DNA from: Saccoglossus kowalevskii
Lineage: Eukaryota > Hemichordata > Enteropneusta > Harrimaniidae
Reading direction: 5' to 3'
DNA: 64,000 bases
Assembly (NCBI RefSeq): GCF_000003605.2
Contig: NW_003118931.1
Span: forward strand, 50,413-114,412
The notes beneath the pieces are model-generated. The model did no database searches. It was not told the DNA's origin and saw nothing but the letters and a program-made list of their open reading frames with translations. The position numbers were made by a program, and so were the translations under genes. Positions 14,601 through 26,418 of this stretch are shown here, piece after piece; position 1 is the first letter of the stretch; each line of letters starts with the position of its first letter.

Positions 14601-17600
14601 ACTTGTGTCATATATCAATTGCACAGTAAAACCAACTCCCTAGTATGCCATGCTTACAACAATTGCAATGATTCATTCTCATCAAACCCAAATGATGATA
14701 TACAGAGTGTAGAATCTACCACTCAAATGATTACGCTGATGTAACCCGATATCACATACCCTTCTGAAGCAGAGACCGTTTCACTTTGCTGTGACGGAGT
14801 CGAGGTTATCGCACATTTGACATCACAAAAGAACTACCAATTCAAACGAACGACACGTTATTTTGTTGTAGACTTTCCATCACAAAAGCAGACGTTAAAA
14901 CGTTAAACTTTATATTGATTTAATAGGTTTGATTTGATCATTCGTTCACACACAATGATCAATCGAGTTTTTATAAATTTTTTTCACCACAGAGGGCGAG
15001 GAGTTACTTTATTCTGAATGATCACGGTAAAGTTGTCACAATGAAACCAGATTGCCTGTCGTGTGATTTGATTGCCTGATTCAATACATTTTGATAGTTT
15101 TATTCACAATACTATTACCATACTTTTACTTAAGAAACTAATATACACCATTATCACCATCATCAATTGACATATTGTCGGTAACAGTAAATCATAACCT
15201 ATATCATTTCGAATAACAATGTTAATGAGCAATATGTATTGCTTTATTATAACGCCGCAGTTGTAGGACAGCATTTGGGTCTATATATATATATATAAAG
15301 TAAAATAAAAAGTACGAATTAAACAACGGGTGTTTAATATATGCTTTGTTTACTCGAAATTGTAACACACTCGCGGAGATTTGGGGGAAATTCATGGGCA
15401 TCCGCTGAAATTCCCGACTGACCGAGGTATTGAAACGGAGTTAATTCCAATACATAGCGCCATCTAGTGCCTATCTATAGTAAACTGACGCACGATTCAT
15501 GTCCAGCGATCGTTACCAAGGGCCCTGCGATGGTCCGCTACGATACAACGGTGCGATCTATCAGGGTTAGGGGCGATTAAGGTGTTTGTAAATCTCATTT
15601 ACACGCCATCATGTAAACATCAACAGCTTCAGCATATTTTTACACCAGACAACTGAGGCTGGCGGCCAATTCTTTCCTTAGCGAACACCGAAAATAATAA
15701 AAGAAACTCACGGTAAATACTAAAATATTAATCACATTTAAATGAATCCGACACATACGGGACACAAGATCAATTCCATTAAAATTTTAGATTTATCATC
15801 AATAATATCGTGTATTTTTTATAGTTCATTATAAAATCATCTGCGAACACTTTATTCTAAAATTAGACCATAAAATGTACCTTTTCATATCTATATCGTG
15901 AGCAATAATAGATATACAATTCCTCTTCAATCATTGTTTCGGACATCGCACTAATCATACCTAAACGTTTCAATATCTGACGTTCAGTGTTTTTGTTAAA
16001 TATGATAAATGTTTAAACACATATGGTGTAGTTTTTTAGATGTATTGCTTTTATTTGTGATTGGAAATCACATATTCTCGATATCCCAATAATTAAACAC
16101 GTGCTTGCAGTTGAAAAAGGCCCGGCAACAGGAATAAAACACAATCAATTACGCTTAATAAAATGATACTTTTCATAAAATGCGTATTTTCCTTGGTGAT
16201 TTGTTTTTATTGATGTCTGATAACATTATGGAACCCTCCAGTAAACATATATTTTCATTATATTTGTTTAAAATATTTAAAAATCGAAAATTAATGTTGG
16301 ATCACGCGGATGATATTTATGAAGCAGGTTGCAAATATATGAGCGCAACATTGGCCAACATGGTCAATAATCTACAAAACTGATCACTGACTATATTGTG
16401 TCCTCTGTGTACGAACACGCTGTCAGTTCATGATTTACCACTGTCTAAGTAATATAACGTATTGTAATACATCTTAATAAGTTTTTGAACAATTCAGCGT
16501 ATTGTGTATATCAAGACCGGCTACGAGGTTTTTCGCGTCCATTGCGGGATGTGTGTCGAGTAGTGTACGTGTTACGTAACAAGTAGAAATGACACCTGAT
16601 GATTCATGCACGTACGTGAAACAGTCTTTTCCTAGTATATAGAGGAATATTACTTTCTAGTGATCAGGTATTATTGAAAACGAGTTCTGTGTGAAAGAAA
16701 GAGAGAGTACTTTCCTAGTAAATGCTGAAAGAACCTACACGTCTTCGAAGGTTAGCTGACTTTTACAACAGTATAGACATTCCAATATGTAAAGCTGGTA
16801 AAATTAAAAACTAACGCTAACATTTCAATTCACAGATTAGTTTGCCCTTACTTTTAGACTTTCTTAAGGTTGCTTCTTGATATTAAATTCGATTTCGTGT
16901 AGCGGTATGTTATTTCGATAAACAAATTATCACGATAAACTCATATTGAATATGGTATTTTATTTTCTAGTCATAAGGGTGTCTACAGTATCATCAGCTA
17001 GACTATTGAACAAAGAGGTACATCAAAAATGTAGAAATGTAAATGTAAGAAAATGTAGAGAAATCAATTGACAAAATGCATCACATGTTGGCAAATTTGG
17101 TCAATGTTGTGCTTTTCATTTGCCCAAATCATTACATATTCACATAATTTTTCGTGAATGTTAGTCATTGTGTTCAAATTAGTTTAGATTAAGAGCGGGC
17201 ATATGATTTTGTACATATGACTAAAATACTTTGTTTGATATATATTAAAATCTAGTAAACTTGTAGGTAGTGCCGAATTATTTTGATAATTATTTGATCA
17301 ACTGCTTGGGACATTTTTACTGAGTCGACAATATCCTATGTTTATTTGTACTAATCAGTGTGTCAGCTGTAAATTCGTTTAATAACTATGAATAAAGGCG
17401 GCGTTTGTGCATGCTTTCAAGTGATCAAATTATGTCTGAAAAACTACAAAATGAACATCGATTAGTAATGAAAACAAGAAAATTTGCCCGGATAAAAGGG
17501 AAGTGTTATGTCTTGTCTCGTCGCTACCAAAATTGAATATAAAAGAGAAAACGTAAATTAAATAAAATGAAAACAACAATCGAATCGCTACACCGTTAAC

Positions 17601-18934
17601 ACTCAATATATGAACGTCACAGAAATTGGTAAAATATTCACTTGCATATTTGAAAAGATACAAGACAAGCGTGTTAAAAATACTTTCATGCGATTATGCG
17701 AAAATATTATTTATTGCAAAAAAGTCATTGAAACACGAACAATAGTTTGACATATTCCTATTCAACGTTCGTCTATTGTATCATACTGATTGTGTTTCAA
17801 CAGTTGGCAGTATGTACAAGTGTATATATTTCAGTCGTTTTGACATTTGGCTCATCGTACAACTTTTGCCCTGTAAATAAATATTTAGTAAATTATTACT
17901 AACGTAATTCATCAATGTAAAGTAAAAATAATTATTGTTATTTGTATTATTGATAAATTATCAAAATATTCATGTTATTTCGACAGAACGTGCCTTTGTC
18001 TTTGACACAATGGTTGAATTTACGAATGGACGTCGGAATGAATGTAAGGGAAAAGGGGTTATGATAAAAAACAATTATCCTTTTAAGTGTAACAAAACAA
18101 CGTCCATATGGCGCCATACGGTCGATATCATAAGCAGTTCTCAAACCTATTTTTAAAATAAAACTTGAGTGCACTGCCTGCAACATATACACAAACATTA
18201 ATGAATGGCGTCTGGCACATACAAAAATACATTAGACGACTATGACATTACAATTAATTTGGAAAGCAAGCCAAATCATGAACCCAACAGTATACACGAT
18301 TCCATTCTTGCTATCGATTTACTGCTACTGTGTAGTCGCGTATCAAATTGGTGGAAGCGATAAAACCCATCGATAGCCTGTTCTTGTGGATACTGTTGTG
18401 TTAAATAATACATTTAACACTTTACATATTTAAAAACTAATTAAGTGACATCAGCTAATATAGAGAGCTAACTTATTGCCCGACAAGCATATAGAAAGAA
18501 GGTTGACACAGACACAGATGTATGAATTAACGAAACGTGCAATGTTTGGCAGACCTTTCTTTTCTTCACAGAATATTTGTCTTTCTTTGTTATAATTGTT
18601 ATCTTTTTAGTGTAGATTTTATAGTATGATTGAAGAATTCTCTCCACAGAAATGTATTTATGGCAAGCTAGGGGAAAGTTTTTTTGGTATGATGGCTGTG
18701 CTGGCATGTAGCAGCAAGTCCACCTATTTAACAAGTCATTGTGAATGACATAGTCCCCGGTGGAATTAGGAGAAATGTTAGTATTGATGCCGAAAAAAAA
18801 CGAAGTTAGTAATTTAGAGTGAATAAATAGCTGGGTTAGTATCAACAGAAATTAGATGTGTTAAATTACTCTTCCAAAATCGAGATATATGGTCGGAAAT
18901 TAAACTGGATAAGCTATTCATTTTGTATAGTTTT
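8691..18934. other. gene-free stretch with scattered short signals
   Basis: No gene can be supported. Small items seen: three loosely similar GC-rich motifs of the type CCATGCAGYGCG at 9075-9150; a textbook minus-strand splice-donor context (CTGAAG|GTAAGTG, junction 11646/11645) beside a GC-richer segment at 11560-11950; a (TA)8 run at 15282-15297; and a CTCF-like word at 15456-15470. The longest frames are 101 codons (11957-12262 plus), 104 codons (14082-14396 plus) and 125 codons (18468-18845 minus). None shows a domain, signal peptide or family motif that I recognise. Confidence 0.5.
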
Positions 18935-19735
18935 TGACCCGATTGTGCAACTAATTGTCATGGACTTGTATCATAACAGAGAAACAAACATGTCACCAAT
19001 ACATTTAAGAAAAAAGATGACTGCCAGTTGGTCATTTTGAATTCGAACACGAAACAAATCACAAAGACATGTATCTTAACATATACTATGTTTGTATCAA
19101 ATGTTAAAAAAAATGACAAATCCTGTCGAAGAAACCACATTTTTAAAAAAACAAGATGGTCGCCAGTCGGTCATCTTTGATCTGATTATGGAACAAACTG
19201 ATATGAACATGTATTCCTATATTTACGATGTACATGCCAAACATGAATGAAAATGGTCTAAAAACCTCGGTGATATACTAGTATGGTCAAAAAGCAAGAT
19301 GGCCACCAGTCGACCGTCTTTTAAAAAAAAAAATGTGGACATGCAATCTAAAACGTACAATGCATGTACCAAATATAAATAAAAACTGCATTCATAAGGT
19401 ACCACATTTGAAAAAACAAAACAAAGTGGCATCCAGTCGGTCATCTTAGATCCAATCATGAAACGAGTCGACATAGACATGTATCATAACAAATATAATG
19501 TATGTACCTAATTGAACAAAAACTGACAAAGCATGCATAAGATACCACATTTTCGAAAAAAAAGGCTGCCAGTCAGACATATTAGATTGAATCAATAAAC
19601 CACTGCATGTGCATGTGTCCCAGGTAAAGTACTGGGCACATGCAAAGAATGAACAGATTTGGTCCACAGGGTTCTGGACGGAAGGACGGACAGAGACCCA
19701 GTTATAAGCCCTCGTTATCTAAACGGGGACTAATA
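18935..19735 (+). repeat. degenerate ~138-bp tandem array with hairpin tail
   Basis: At least five diverged units each begin with a version of AAGATGGCCGCCAGTCGGTCAT (motif starts about 19015, 19153, 19296, 19434 and 19562). Spacing is 128-143 bp. Inside units, CATGTATCATAACA, ATGTATGTACC and GATACCACATTT recur, and a partial unit precedes the first. After the array comes a tail. It has a 13-bp stem with one bulge and an 8-base loop (19610-19644), then two tandem GGACGGA heptamers. A short CCC(T)CGTT / AACGGGG stem at 19709-19728 follows, and then ACTAATAA. Tandem body plus fixed structured tail suggests a non-autonomous mobile element rather than a simple satellite. Four minus-strand frames of 60-85 codons arise only from the repeat. 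Confidence 0.7.
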
Positions 19736-20039
19736 AAGCTGGCAGTCCATGATTGCTCAAACTTGTATCTTGGTATCGTTTGATTTTGTATAGGTTTATT
19801 GTTTAAGTTAGCTTTGAATTATATATCTTATTTCATGAAACATCACAGTGATTCATAAGAGAAATACATTGAAAATGATTTGGTGAATATGATTCTTTTT
19901 CTTTCGTTAACATATTTATACTGTGTGGCGGGCAAGTCTTCCAACAAGCTCTGGATAAAAGGCTTCTCTCTTCTTTTGAAATCATTGCTAGAATTCGTTA
20001 GAACATTAAATGTTATCCTTATACTTAGAAGAAGGGAAG

Positions 20040-20173
20040 GTTACAATTTTTCATGCACCATTCAAGGGGGAGGTCAGCAAATTTTGTCCAAATATCTGTG
20101 AAGGGTCATATATATTTATGTACGCGACTTTCAAAAAAAACACCGGCCTACCCCCCGTACGTTTTGTCTAGTT
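20040..20173. repeat. possible unrelated dispersed-repeat fragment beside LINE
   Basis: The DNA between the end of a unique stretch and the LINE's first readable codon contains purine- and pyrimidine-rich words (GGGGGAGGTCAGCAAATTTTG and CCGGCCTACCCCCCGTACG). These do not translate as part of the LINE. Its composition differs from the surrounding AT-rich DNA. I suspect a dispersed repeat fragment abutting the 5' breakpoint of the LINE, but I cannot name a family. Confidence 0.25.
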
Positions 20174-21091
20174 CCTAAAGTCAACAACATCTTAAAAGAC
20201 ATGTATGCAAATAATCAATGATGTGTGCGCCATTGCAAGTAACCAACTGAATGGTTCCATAAAGAGACAGGGGTCAGACAGGGCTGTGTAGTTCACCAAC
20301 CTTATCGCCATCGACTGGGTGATGAAGAAGTCTACCATAGACAAACCAATGGGACTTGTGTGGAGCCTAACAGCATGACTGGAAGACATTGTCCTGTTGT
20401 CTCATACCCAGAACGACATTCAAGAGAAGACAGAGCGGATCAACAAAATTGCAACAGGCATGGGACTCAGGATCGCCGCTGATAAAGCCAAGGTTATGAT
20501 ATTGAAGAACAAGTACACAACCAAAATCTGTGTGCATGGAGTAGATATAAAAGAGGTACTGCATTCCAAATACCTTGGCAGCTATATATCAGCTGACAGT
20601 AGCATCGAGACGGAAATCTCCACTATAATTGGTCTTGCCTTCAGCAGATTGCAGAATATATGGAAATCATCAATCCTGCAAACCAGAACCAAGTTGAAAA
20701 TCTAAAAATCAAATGTTCGCTCAGCCCTCATGTATGCAACATAAATCTGGAGAACAAAGAAGAAGATCGAGAACAGGCCAAGAGGCTTTGAAAACCGACA
20801 TCTCCGCCAAATTATGAAAGTACACTGGTCACGACATATTACAAATAAAGAAATCAGTAGACGCACAGGTATCAAACATATCATTCATGAAGCTAAACAA
20901 AGACGCTGGCGATGGCTGGGACTTGTGATGAGAATGAATAAGACCAGACATCCACACACTGCGCTCAGATTGAAGAGGAAATGGTAGAAATGGGGAAAAC
21001 CTGGAACGAAATCAATTCGCTTGCTCAGGATCATGAAGGCTAGATGAGTTATATTGGCACCTCAGGCTCCAGTGGGAGCGAAGCGGATTAA
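20174..21091 (+). mobile_element. 5'-truncated LINE, reverse transcriptase remnant (IDWVMKK-type)
   Basis: This is the 3' half of an APE-type non-LTR retrotransposon ORF2. In order one reads KVNNILKDMYA, TEWFHKETGVRQGCV (the RT finger/palm GVRQGC box), AIDWVMKKST, LVWSLTA, LED-IVLLSHTQNDIQEK, GLRIAADKAKVM, YLGSYIS, LRQIMKVHWSRHI, RRWRWLGLVMRMNKTRHP and EEEMVEMGKTWNEINSLAQDHEG. The natural end is GSEAD followed by TAA (21089-21091). Breaks seen: in-frame stops at 20703-20705 and 20742-20744, a frameshift just after GVRQGCV, and a stop in place of the W expected after AQDHEG. A deletion with frameshift near 20965 removes the usual GKRxRGRPxxTW segment. The catalytic FADD box is absent, with LED joined directly to IVLLSH (20379-20400). 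The endonuclease and the RT N-terminus are gone. It is inactive. Confidence 0.88.
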
Positions 21092-21744
21092 AAAATAAAA
21101 GGTAACATTTCAAACGCTGTTCTTTTAACTCGCATATATGCATGCATATATGCATAAAGCTCTATGAGGGTACCCTGGGTGGGTAGCTATGATTGAGTGC
21201 CACAATTTCTGTTTTAAGAGATATCCTTTATAATATTACAAATGGTCACCCGAAGAGAGGCGGACATACAGTTTTCGCGACTCGAAGAGCTCATTGTAAA
21301 CCAAGGTGAAGCCTGAGGGTATAATATCCTTGGTTCAACTCAGCCGGGTTCAACTGTTTTGCATGTCATGCCCAGCATATAGGATCATTATTCTCAAAAG
21401 GAAAACAATGATGAGCCATGAGACAATGAGCTATTCGGGTTGCTAAAACTTTACCTCTGGTGGAGTGAACATTAGTATGATATATACTCGTTTTAACCCT
21501 GCCTCTTCATATCAAATTAACATATCCATCCAAAGCATATCCTCTCATTGATCGCTTCTGATTTCTCAAAGAGAAAACAACGACCATGAGCAAGGCGGTG
21601 CGAATTATCTCGCATTCCATCTATGAAACAAATATACACGTAGTTACGAAACATCGAACTACTTGACGCCACGTCTTGGTTTACTGATTCGGTGAATTAC
21701 GTTGGTAACGATTGTTGATCGTCAAATGGAGTGGCGACATGAAT
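21092..21744. other. non-coding DNA 3' of LINE, with 22-bp palindrome
   Basis: This may include the LINE's 3' UTR, but no poly(A) or simple tail marks the end. It contains a perfect 22-bp palindrome at 21132-21153. Two loosely similar segments (about 21380-21440 and 21550-21620) share TTCTCAAA-GAAAACAA-GA-CATGAG. That hints at another old local duplication. Confidence 0.45.
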
Positions 21745-22170
21745 CTAGAACATATACAAGAAGTTAGTACCGATTTTGGACCGGGAAATGTCGTGATGAA
21801 ATATATCCACTAAAACAAAGTACTGAATTTGGACATGTGTCCAAACAAAACATATACTAGAAATGGATACCGATTTTGAACTGAGAAAGATCGTAATGAT
21901 TTGTATCTACTAAAATTTAATGCAGCTTTCTGACTATGAAAGAACGTATATAAAAAAAACATACAATATAATTGAGAACCAAGTTGACTAAGGTGGTGGC
22001 AATATAATGCATCGAAAACTATAACTGAGTAAAATTACCCGATTTAATGCATAAACAATAAAAGAAGATTCTGATTTTGGTCAACAAAAGAACGTGATGA
22101 CATCTAAAGCTTATACTAGGATATGATGTAAAGCACATACAAGAAATTGTTATTGTAGGACGAATGGCTG
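21745..22170 (+). repeat. degenerate ~100-bp tandem repeat
   Basis: Copies begin with CATATACAAGAAGTTAGTACCGATTTTGG or decayed versions of it near 21750, 21850, 22050 and 22136; a weaker one is near 21960. The word GATTTTG recurs 100 and 200 bases after its first position (21771, 21871, 22071). It is followed each time by a version of GGGAAATGTCGTGATGA. Divergence between copies is high, so the array is old. No coding frame runs through it. Confidence 0.55.
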
Positions 22171-24856
22171 AATACTCTTCTGTACATATGTAATAATATA
22201 ATGTGCGTCACTCCCCTTAAACATAATGCAACTTTTACTATACAATACTGCAATGTTGCCCTGGACAGTTACTTCGAGGCAGCTCGTTACAGCATATCAG
22301 TGCGCAATTAAAAGAGTGCAGTAATGTAATAATATATTTTTTAAATAATTGTGAATACATAGTACATGTACTTCATTCACCATTTTACAAAGGTAAAAAT
22401 TCTAACCTACAAAGTAATTTGTTATAATAAATGAAAATGTGTATGTGTATTCGCCCAGAGCTTAGAATACTAATACATGCTTAAAAAAATGATTTCGATT
22501 TTAAATAAATAATACAATTCGAAATGCGCATAAACCAGTGGGGCCGATTTAAGTTGTAGCCTGTGTGAAATTATTCTCGGCAAAACCCGGAGGCATATTT
22601 CGCGGGTGTCACTGCGTTCACATATGCTATAATGCTGGTAGGTGCAATTTATTTGTGCATGCGTTGTTCCCAAGGCAAGATAACATGATAACATCACGTG
22701 TCTTCTTAGGCAACTGACGCTAACGTATTCGCTGTCAATCTCTAGACAATCTTTTCATCTATGCGAGATTCCTTCGTTTCTTGAGTGACGCAGAATAAAT
22801 GGTTACTTCACTCATTATTTCGTTTTAAAATATCTGAATTATTATGAAATAATATCATTAAAGAACATCACTGTGCATATTTTGCGATAGGATCAAATTG
22901 CACATTCGATTGAGATCTCTACACGCGTACGTTGATCAGTTTTATCACTTTGACTACAACACCAATTGTACAGTCTGTTACATGAGTACTATGTTGTATT
23001 AACCGATAGACCACGTGTTGTGACATATGTGCAGTATAGAATATTTAGTGTTTAGCTCTCAATACCAACAATCAGTTATTATTTCAGTATTAATCAACGA
23101 CTGAATATTATGAGAAATACTGATATTATTGATCCGTTGTTTTATAGAATTATATTATTCTCAGTGCTATCACAAAGGTATATTTATGTCGTGAATTAAC
23201 GAATCTATGACGATAAAGTGACGTGCACGTCGAGTTATATCAACTTAATCTCAAAATGTTTGCACCGAGACCATTTGAAAGAAAACATTGCAGAAACTTG
23301 TGTTCGTAAAGTGGAATTACTGAACGTTTACATATACAAGAACAACACCTAAATATCGTAACGCTCCCATTGTAACCATGGGGTACGCACACCTGACATG
23401 CGTGATGTTTCAGGGATAGACGTGCGTGTCGGATAACAAAAACAACTCGTTAGGGCTGAACAGTAAAAACAATCAAGCCAGTCTTGATCTGGTACGGTGA
23501 GGCAAGACCTTGGTCAATTGGAATAACAAAATAATTTCTAAGCTTACCTTCGCATGTTCAGCAGAAATGTGATGTTTTACTAAGTCGACATCGCAGTATT
23601 CCTGATCGTTACATGCACAGCTTGCAGTACGTGTTTACCACCAGTACAACAACAACACGAACAACTGACAGCGTTACTATTTCGTCACATATGCTAGATT
23701 TGTTTAAATATAGGCATACACAATGACGCATGCGCGTGCGCACCATCGAAACACACCATACATTTAAGTTGTACACAATTGTACACTCAAATTGTAGCCA
23801 TTATTGACACAACATAGGGTTAACCGGACAAAAATGAACAGAAACTCTAGGCCTATTAATGAAAAGGCGAGCCTTCACATTTTGCACACAAACGATGATA
23901 CCCGCTCACATGTTGCATGCCTCGGGGGTATACGGGTTATTTCGTATTATTCGGAGAACTAATACTCTGGCTGCGGTAAATACTAAATACGGTGAATAAC
24001 GACCGAGTTGACAGGCTTAACCTAGTTCATTTATCATAAAAATGACATTATATACTAAAGTCGAATTAATAGTGCAGAATCGATAAAGTGAATCATTGTA
24101 ACATGTGTGACAAATTGATAATACCTGCGATGGTTGATCAAATAGACGCTATCCTAAATAGTGCTAAATGTAAATGTTAGTCCAAAATATTGGAGAAAAA
24201 ATTGAAAGGAATATACAGAATAAATATGCAAACTTTGAAGCATTGTCATCTGCATGGGTTCTATGACGCACATGTCGTTTATTATTTCAGATTTATGACA
24301 TTTCATTGAATTTTTCAGAAATATAGTGCTATTGGGAAATATGTTTAAACGCCAACGATTAGCCATTGCGTTTTGCGTTGTTAAAGCCGATTAATCTTTT
24401 GTATGAGAATTAAAAAAATCTTAACCAGGTCCATTCGCAACAGATTCAACTTACATAGCAGCGAGAAATAAGGGCGTTCAACTTTGACCCGTGTCTTCTT
24501 TTGTGGATGGATTAGAGCACTTTATAATAACAATAATTTACAAGGTGTACGTGCGATAATTCAACAGAGCGCTTATAAAAAGATATTTAAAGCTAAGGAT
24601 TTTCCGGTTCTCTTATTGTATTGAGTTTGGCATGGAAAAAAACAGGGTCACCGTGACACTTATTGCTAAATATTACGTTGCCTCCGTATTATTGCCTTTT
24701 TCCAAGTTTTATGTATTTGTGACGTAGATTTGTTATCTCTTTGATATCACCCTGTCACTGTCCCCTCAAAACTTGAATTGTTTTACAAGCGTGATACTCA
24801 GTTTCATATATATATTGGTGAAGGTGTACATTATAGAATGACTGGATATATCAACC
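22171..24856. other. gene-free AT-rich stretch
   Basis: No gene or recognised element was seen. A minus-strand donor-like CGAAG|GTAAGCT is near 23545 without a supported exon. Frames do not exceed 75 codons. A mildly CpG-richer zone at 23400-23760 has no open frame of note. Confidence 0.55.
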
Positions 24857-24938
24857 AGCGTTTCAGTAACAACAAGTCGCATCTATTTTTCGAATTATAT
24901 TTTGTCATAGCAAAAACACGCGACTTTGCGTTTGATTT
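24857..24938 (+). repeat. 82-bp hairpin-forming dispersed repeat, left copy
   Basis: It starts AGCGTTTCAGTAACAACAAG and has a near-identical inverted partner at 26419-26499. The unit is itself quasi-palindromic: CAAGTCGCATCTATTTTT near its start can pair with AAAAACACGCGACTTTG near its end, around a ~20-base AT-rich loop. Its right end runs into the first 42-bp unit of the tandem at 24916. The pair could be terminal inverted repeats of a ~1.64-kb non-autonomous element. I see no target-site duplication at the outer ends, so two separate insertions remain possible. Confidence 0.75.
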
Positions 24939-25035
24939 TCTGTGGAAACGCATCGCAACACGGCACTCCGCGTTCCATTTACTATGGAAACACGCTCGAA
25001 CACGCGCCGTTGTGTTTGATTTCATGGATACAGGC
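24916..25035 (+). repeat. 42-bp minisatellite, ~2.9 copies
   Basis: Three units start at 24916, 24958 and 25000, each with ACACG at the start. The first two are exactly 42 bp and the third is cut short. They keep a purine/pyrimidine pattern such as GCGTTTGATTT-TGTGGAAACGC. Since 42 is a multiple of three, an 86-codon plus-strand frame (24778-25038, non-ATG start) reads through them. It gives 14-residue repeats TRDFAFDFLWKRIA, TRHSAFHLLWKHAR and TRAVVFDFMDTG. The substitutions keep the hydrophobic pattern, but this is more likely a consequence of the period than of protein selection. Confidence 0.7.
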
Positions 25036-26418
25036 TAATAAAGACAATTCTGTCAAGGTAAAAGAACCTTGGCTGGCGAAGATGATAACAACCGATTAAG
25101 AAGTCATTATTATAAGTCAATATTATTATATTGTTTTGTTCATTGTCTCTTATACCCTTCAACGGATTCTACGATTTTCATATTGTTTATATATTTCTAT
25201 TAACTCGGGCACAAATAGTATAATCTGCCAAGTGTATAATATAAAATACATTAAGGTTACCAGCAGAGATATATTTGAATAAATAGCTAGAATGCACAGA
25301 TATTTAGAAAATCCTTTAAGAGTCTTTTGAAAGCAATTTAAGAAAAACGAGATAAAATTAAACAAAAATGTGTGTTTTATCCCATATACTGGACTAACCT
25401 GATGCATTACATTATGTAATGTAATGTAATGTAATGTAATGTAATGTATACATCAATAAAGTGAAGTGCGTGCATCGACTACACTAATATTATTGAGCTG
25501 GGAAAACATGCTTACACATGTATATTTAAACTTGTTTACATTCGTTTGTTTTAAAATAACAATTTGTAATTCATACTTTATCGTTGTAAAGTTTCATACT
25601 TTCCACTCTCTACACCAAGAATGACCCACAAAATGAACTTCGTGACGAGGTATTTATATTATAAAAGCCGTGAAGCTTGCGTACGCTTCTCATATATACG
25701 GAATCAATATCCGTTTTGACGGACAGCATTTGGATTATATAGTCATGCATTACGACCTATTTGTCAGCATAAGGACAGAAGAGTCAATTACAAGTACGAA
25801 CAAGTTCAATTTTGTATGTTGATGAATTCCCACTGTCACAGCTTGGTTGGCAATATCTTTTGTGTTTGGAATAGTTATTTTATAAAATCGATTGCAGTAT
25901 TTAATCGCTAACACGCAGTGACTTCTACTTCAACTCTATATTAAATGCTCGTAAACTTAAAAGTGAAATACGAGTGTTGCACAGGAGATTCACGCGGAAT
26001 ATTACATTATTCGATACATACAAATACCTATATAAAGATACATCATTAATTTTGTATTCTATTGCTTCGTGACTTGTATATATCGCAACTAATTTGTTTG
26101 TAACACCGATCTGCAGTAAAAATTGAACCATAAAACAGCTTTATATTTCAAAATATGTTAACAAACATACACACAAACAAACAAACAGCGATTGAGTTTC
26201 TAGGATGTAGAAATCAAAGAGAGATCATTTTTCTTTGTGAATGCGTTTCATTCACCATTTCGAGCCCAGTATACAATGAGTGTACATAGTAAATGTTATA
26301 ATACATGGTTGGTTATTGGCTATAGAATATACAATATATTGTTTAGTTAAAATGACAAAATCTGTTCTGATATATGGTTAAAACACCGCGAATAAACTTA
26401 ATATTGGAACTTTGAAAC
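25036..26418. other. gene-free spacer between the inverted repeats
   Basis: No transposase-like frame is present; the largest is 82 codons on the minus strand (25159-25407) with no recognised motif. It contains the TGTAA microsatellite at 25415-25448 and a short CAAA run near 26166-26186. If the 82-bp repeats are termini of one element, this is its non-coding interior. Confidence 0.5.
25415..25448 (+). repeat. (TGTAA)n microsatellite
   Basis: There are 6.8 perfect copies of the pentanucleotide TGTAA. It is preceded by ATTACATTA, so the left edge forms an inverted match with the first units (ATTACAT/ATGTAAT). A perfect short array of this kind is likely length-polymorphic. Confidence 0.9.

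Noticed and set aside
15282-15297. (TA)8 run as a TATA-type promoter
   Set aside because: It is simple TA dinucleotide repeat in AT-rich DNA with no start-site context.
18468-18845. 125-codon minus-strand frame, the longest outside the minisatellites
   Set aside because: No motif was recognised, and the content is low-complexity K/I/S/T-rich with no exon signals. One frame of this size in 128 kb of strand is plausible by chance.
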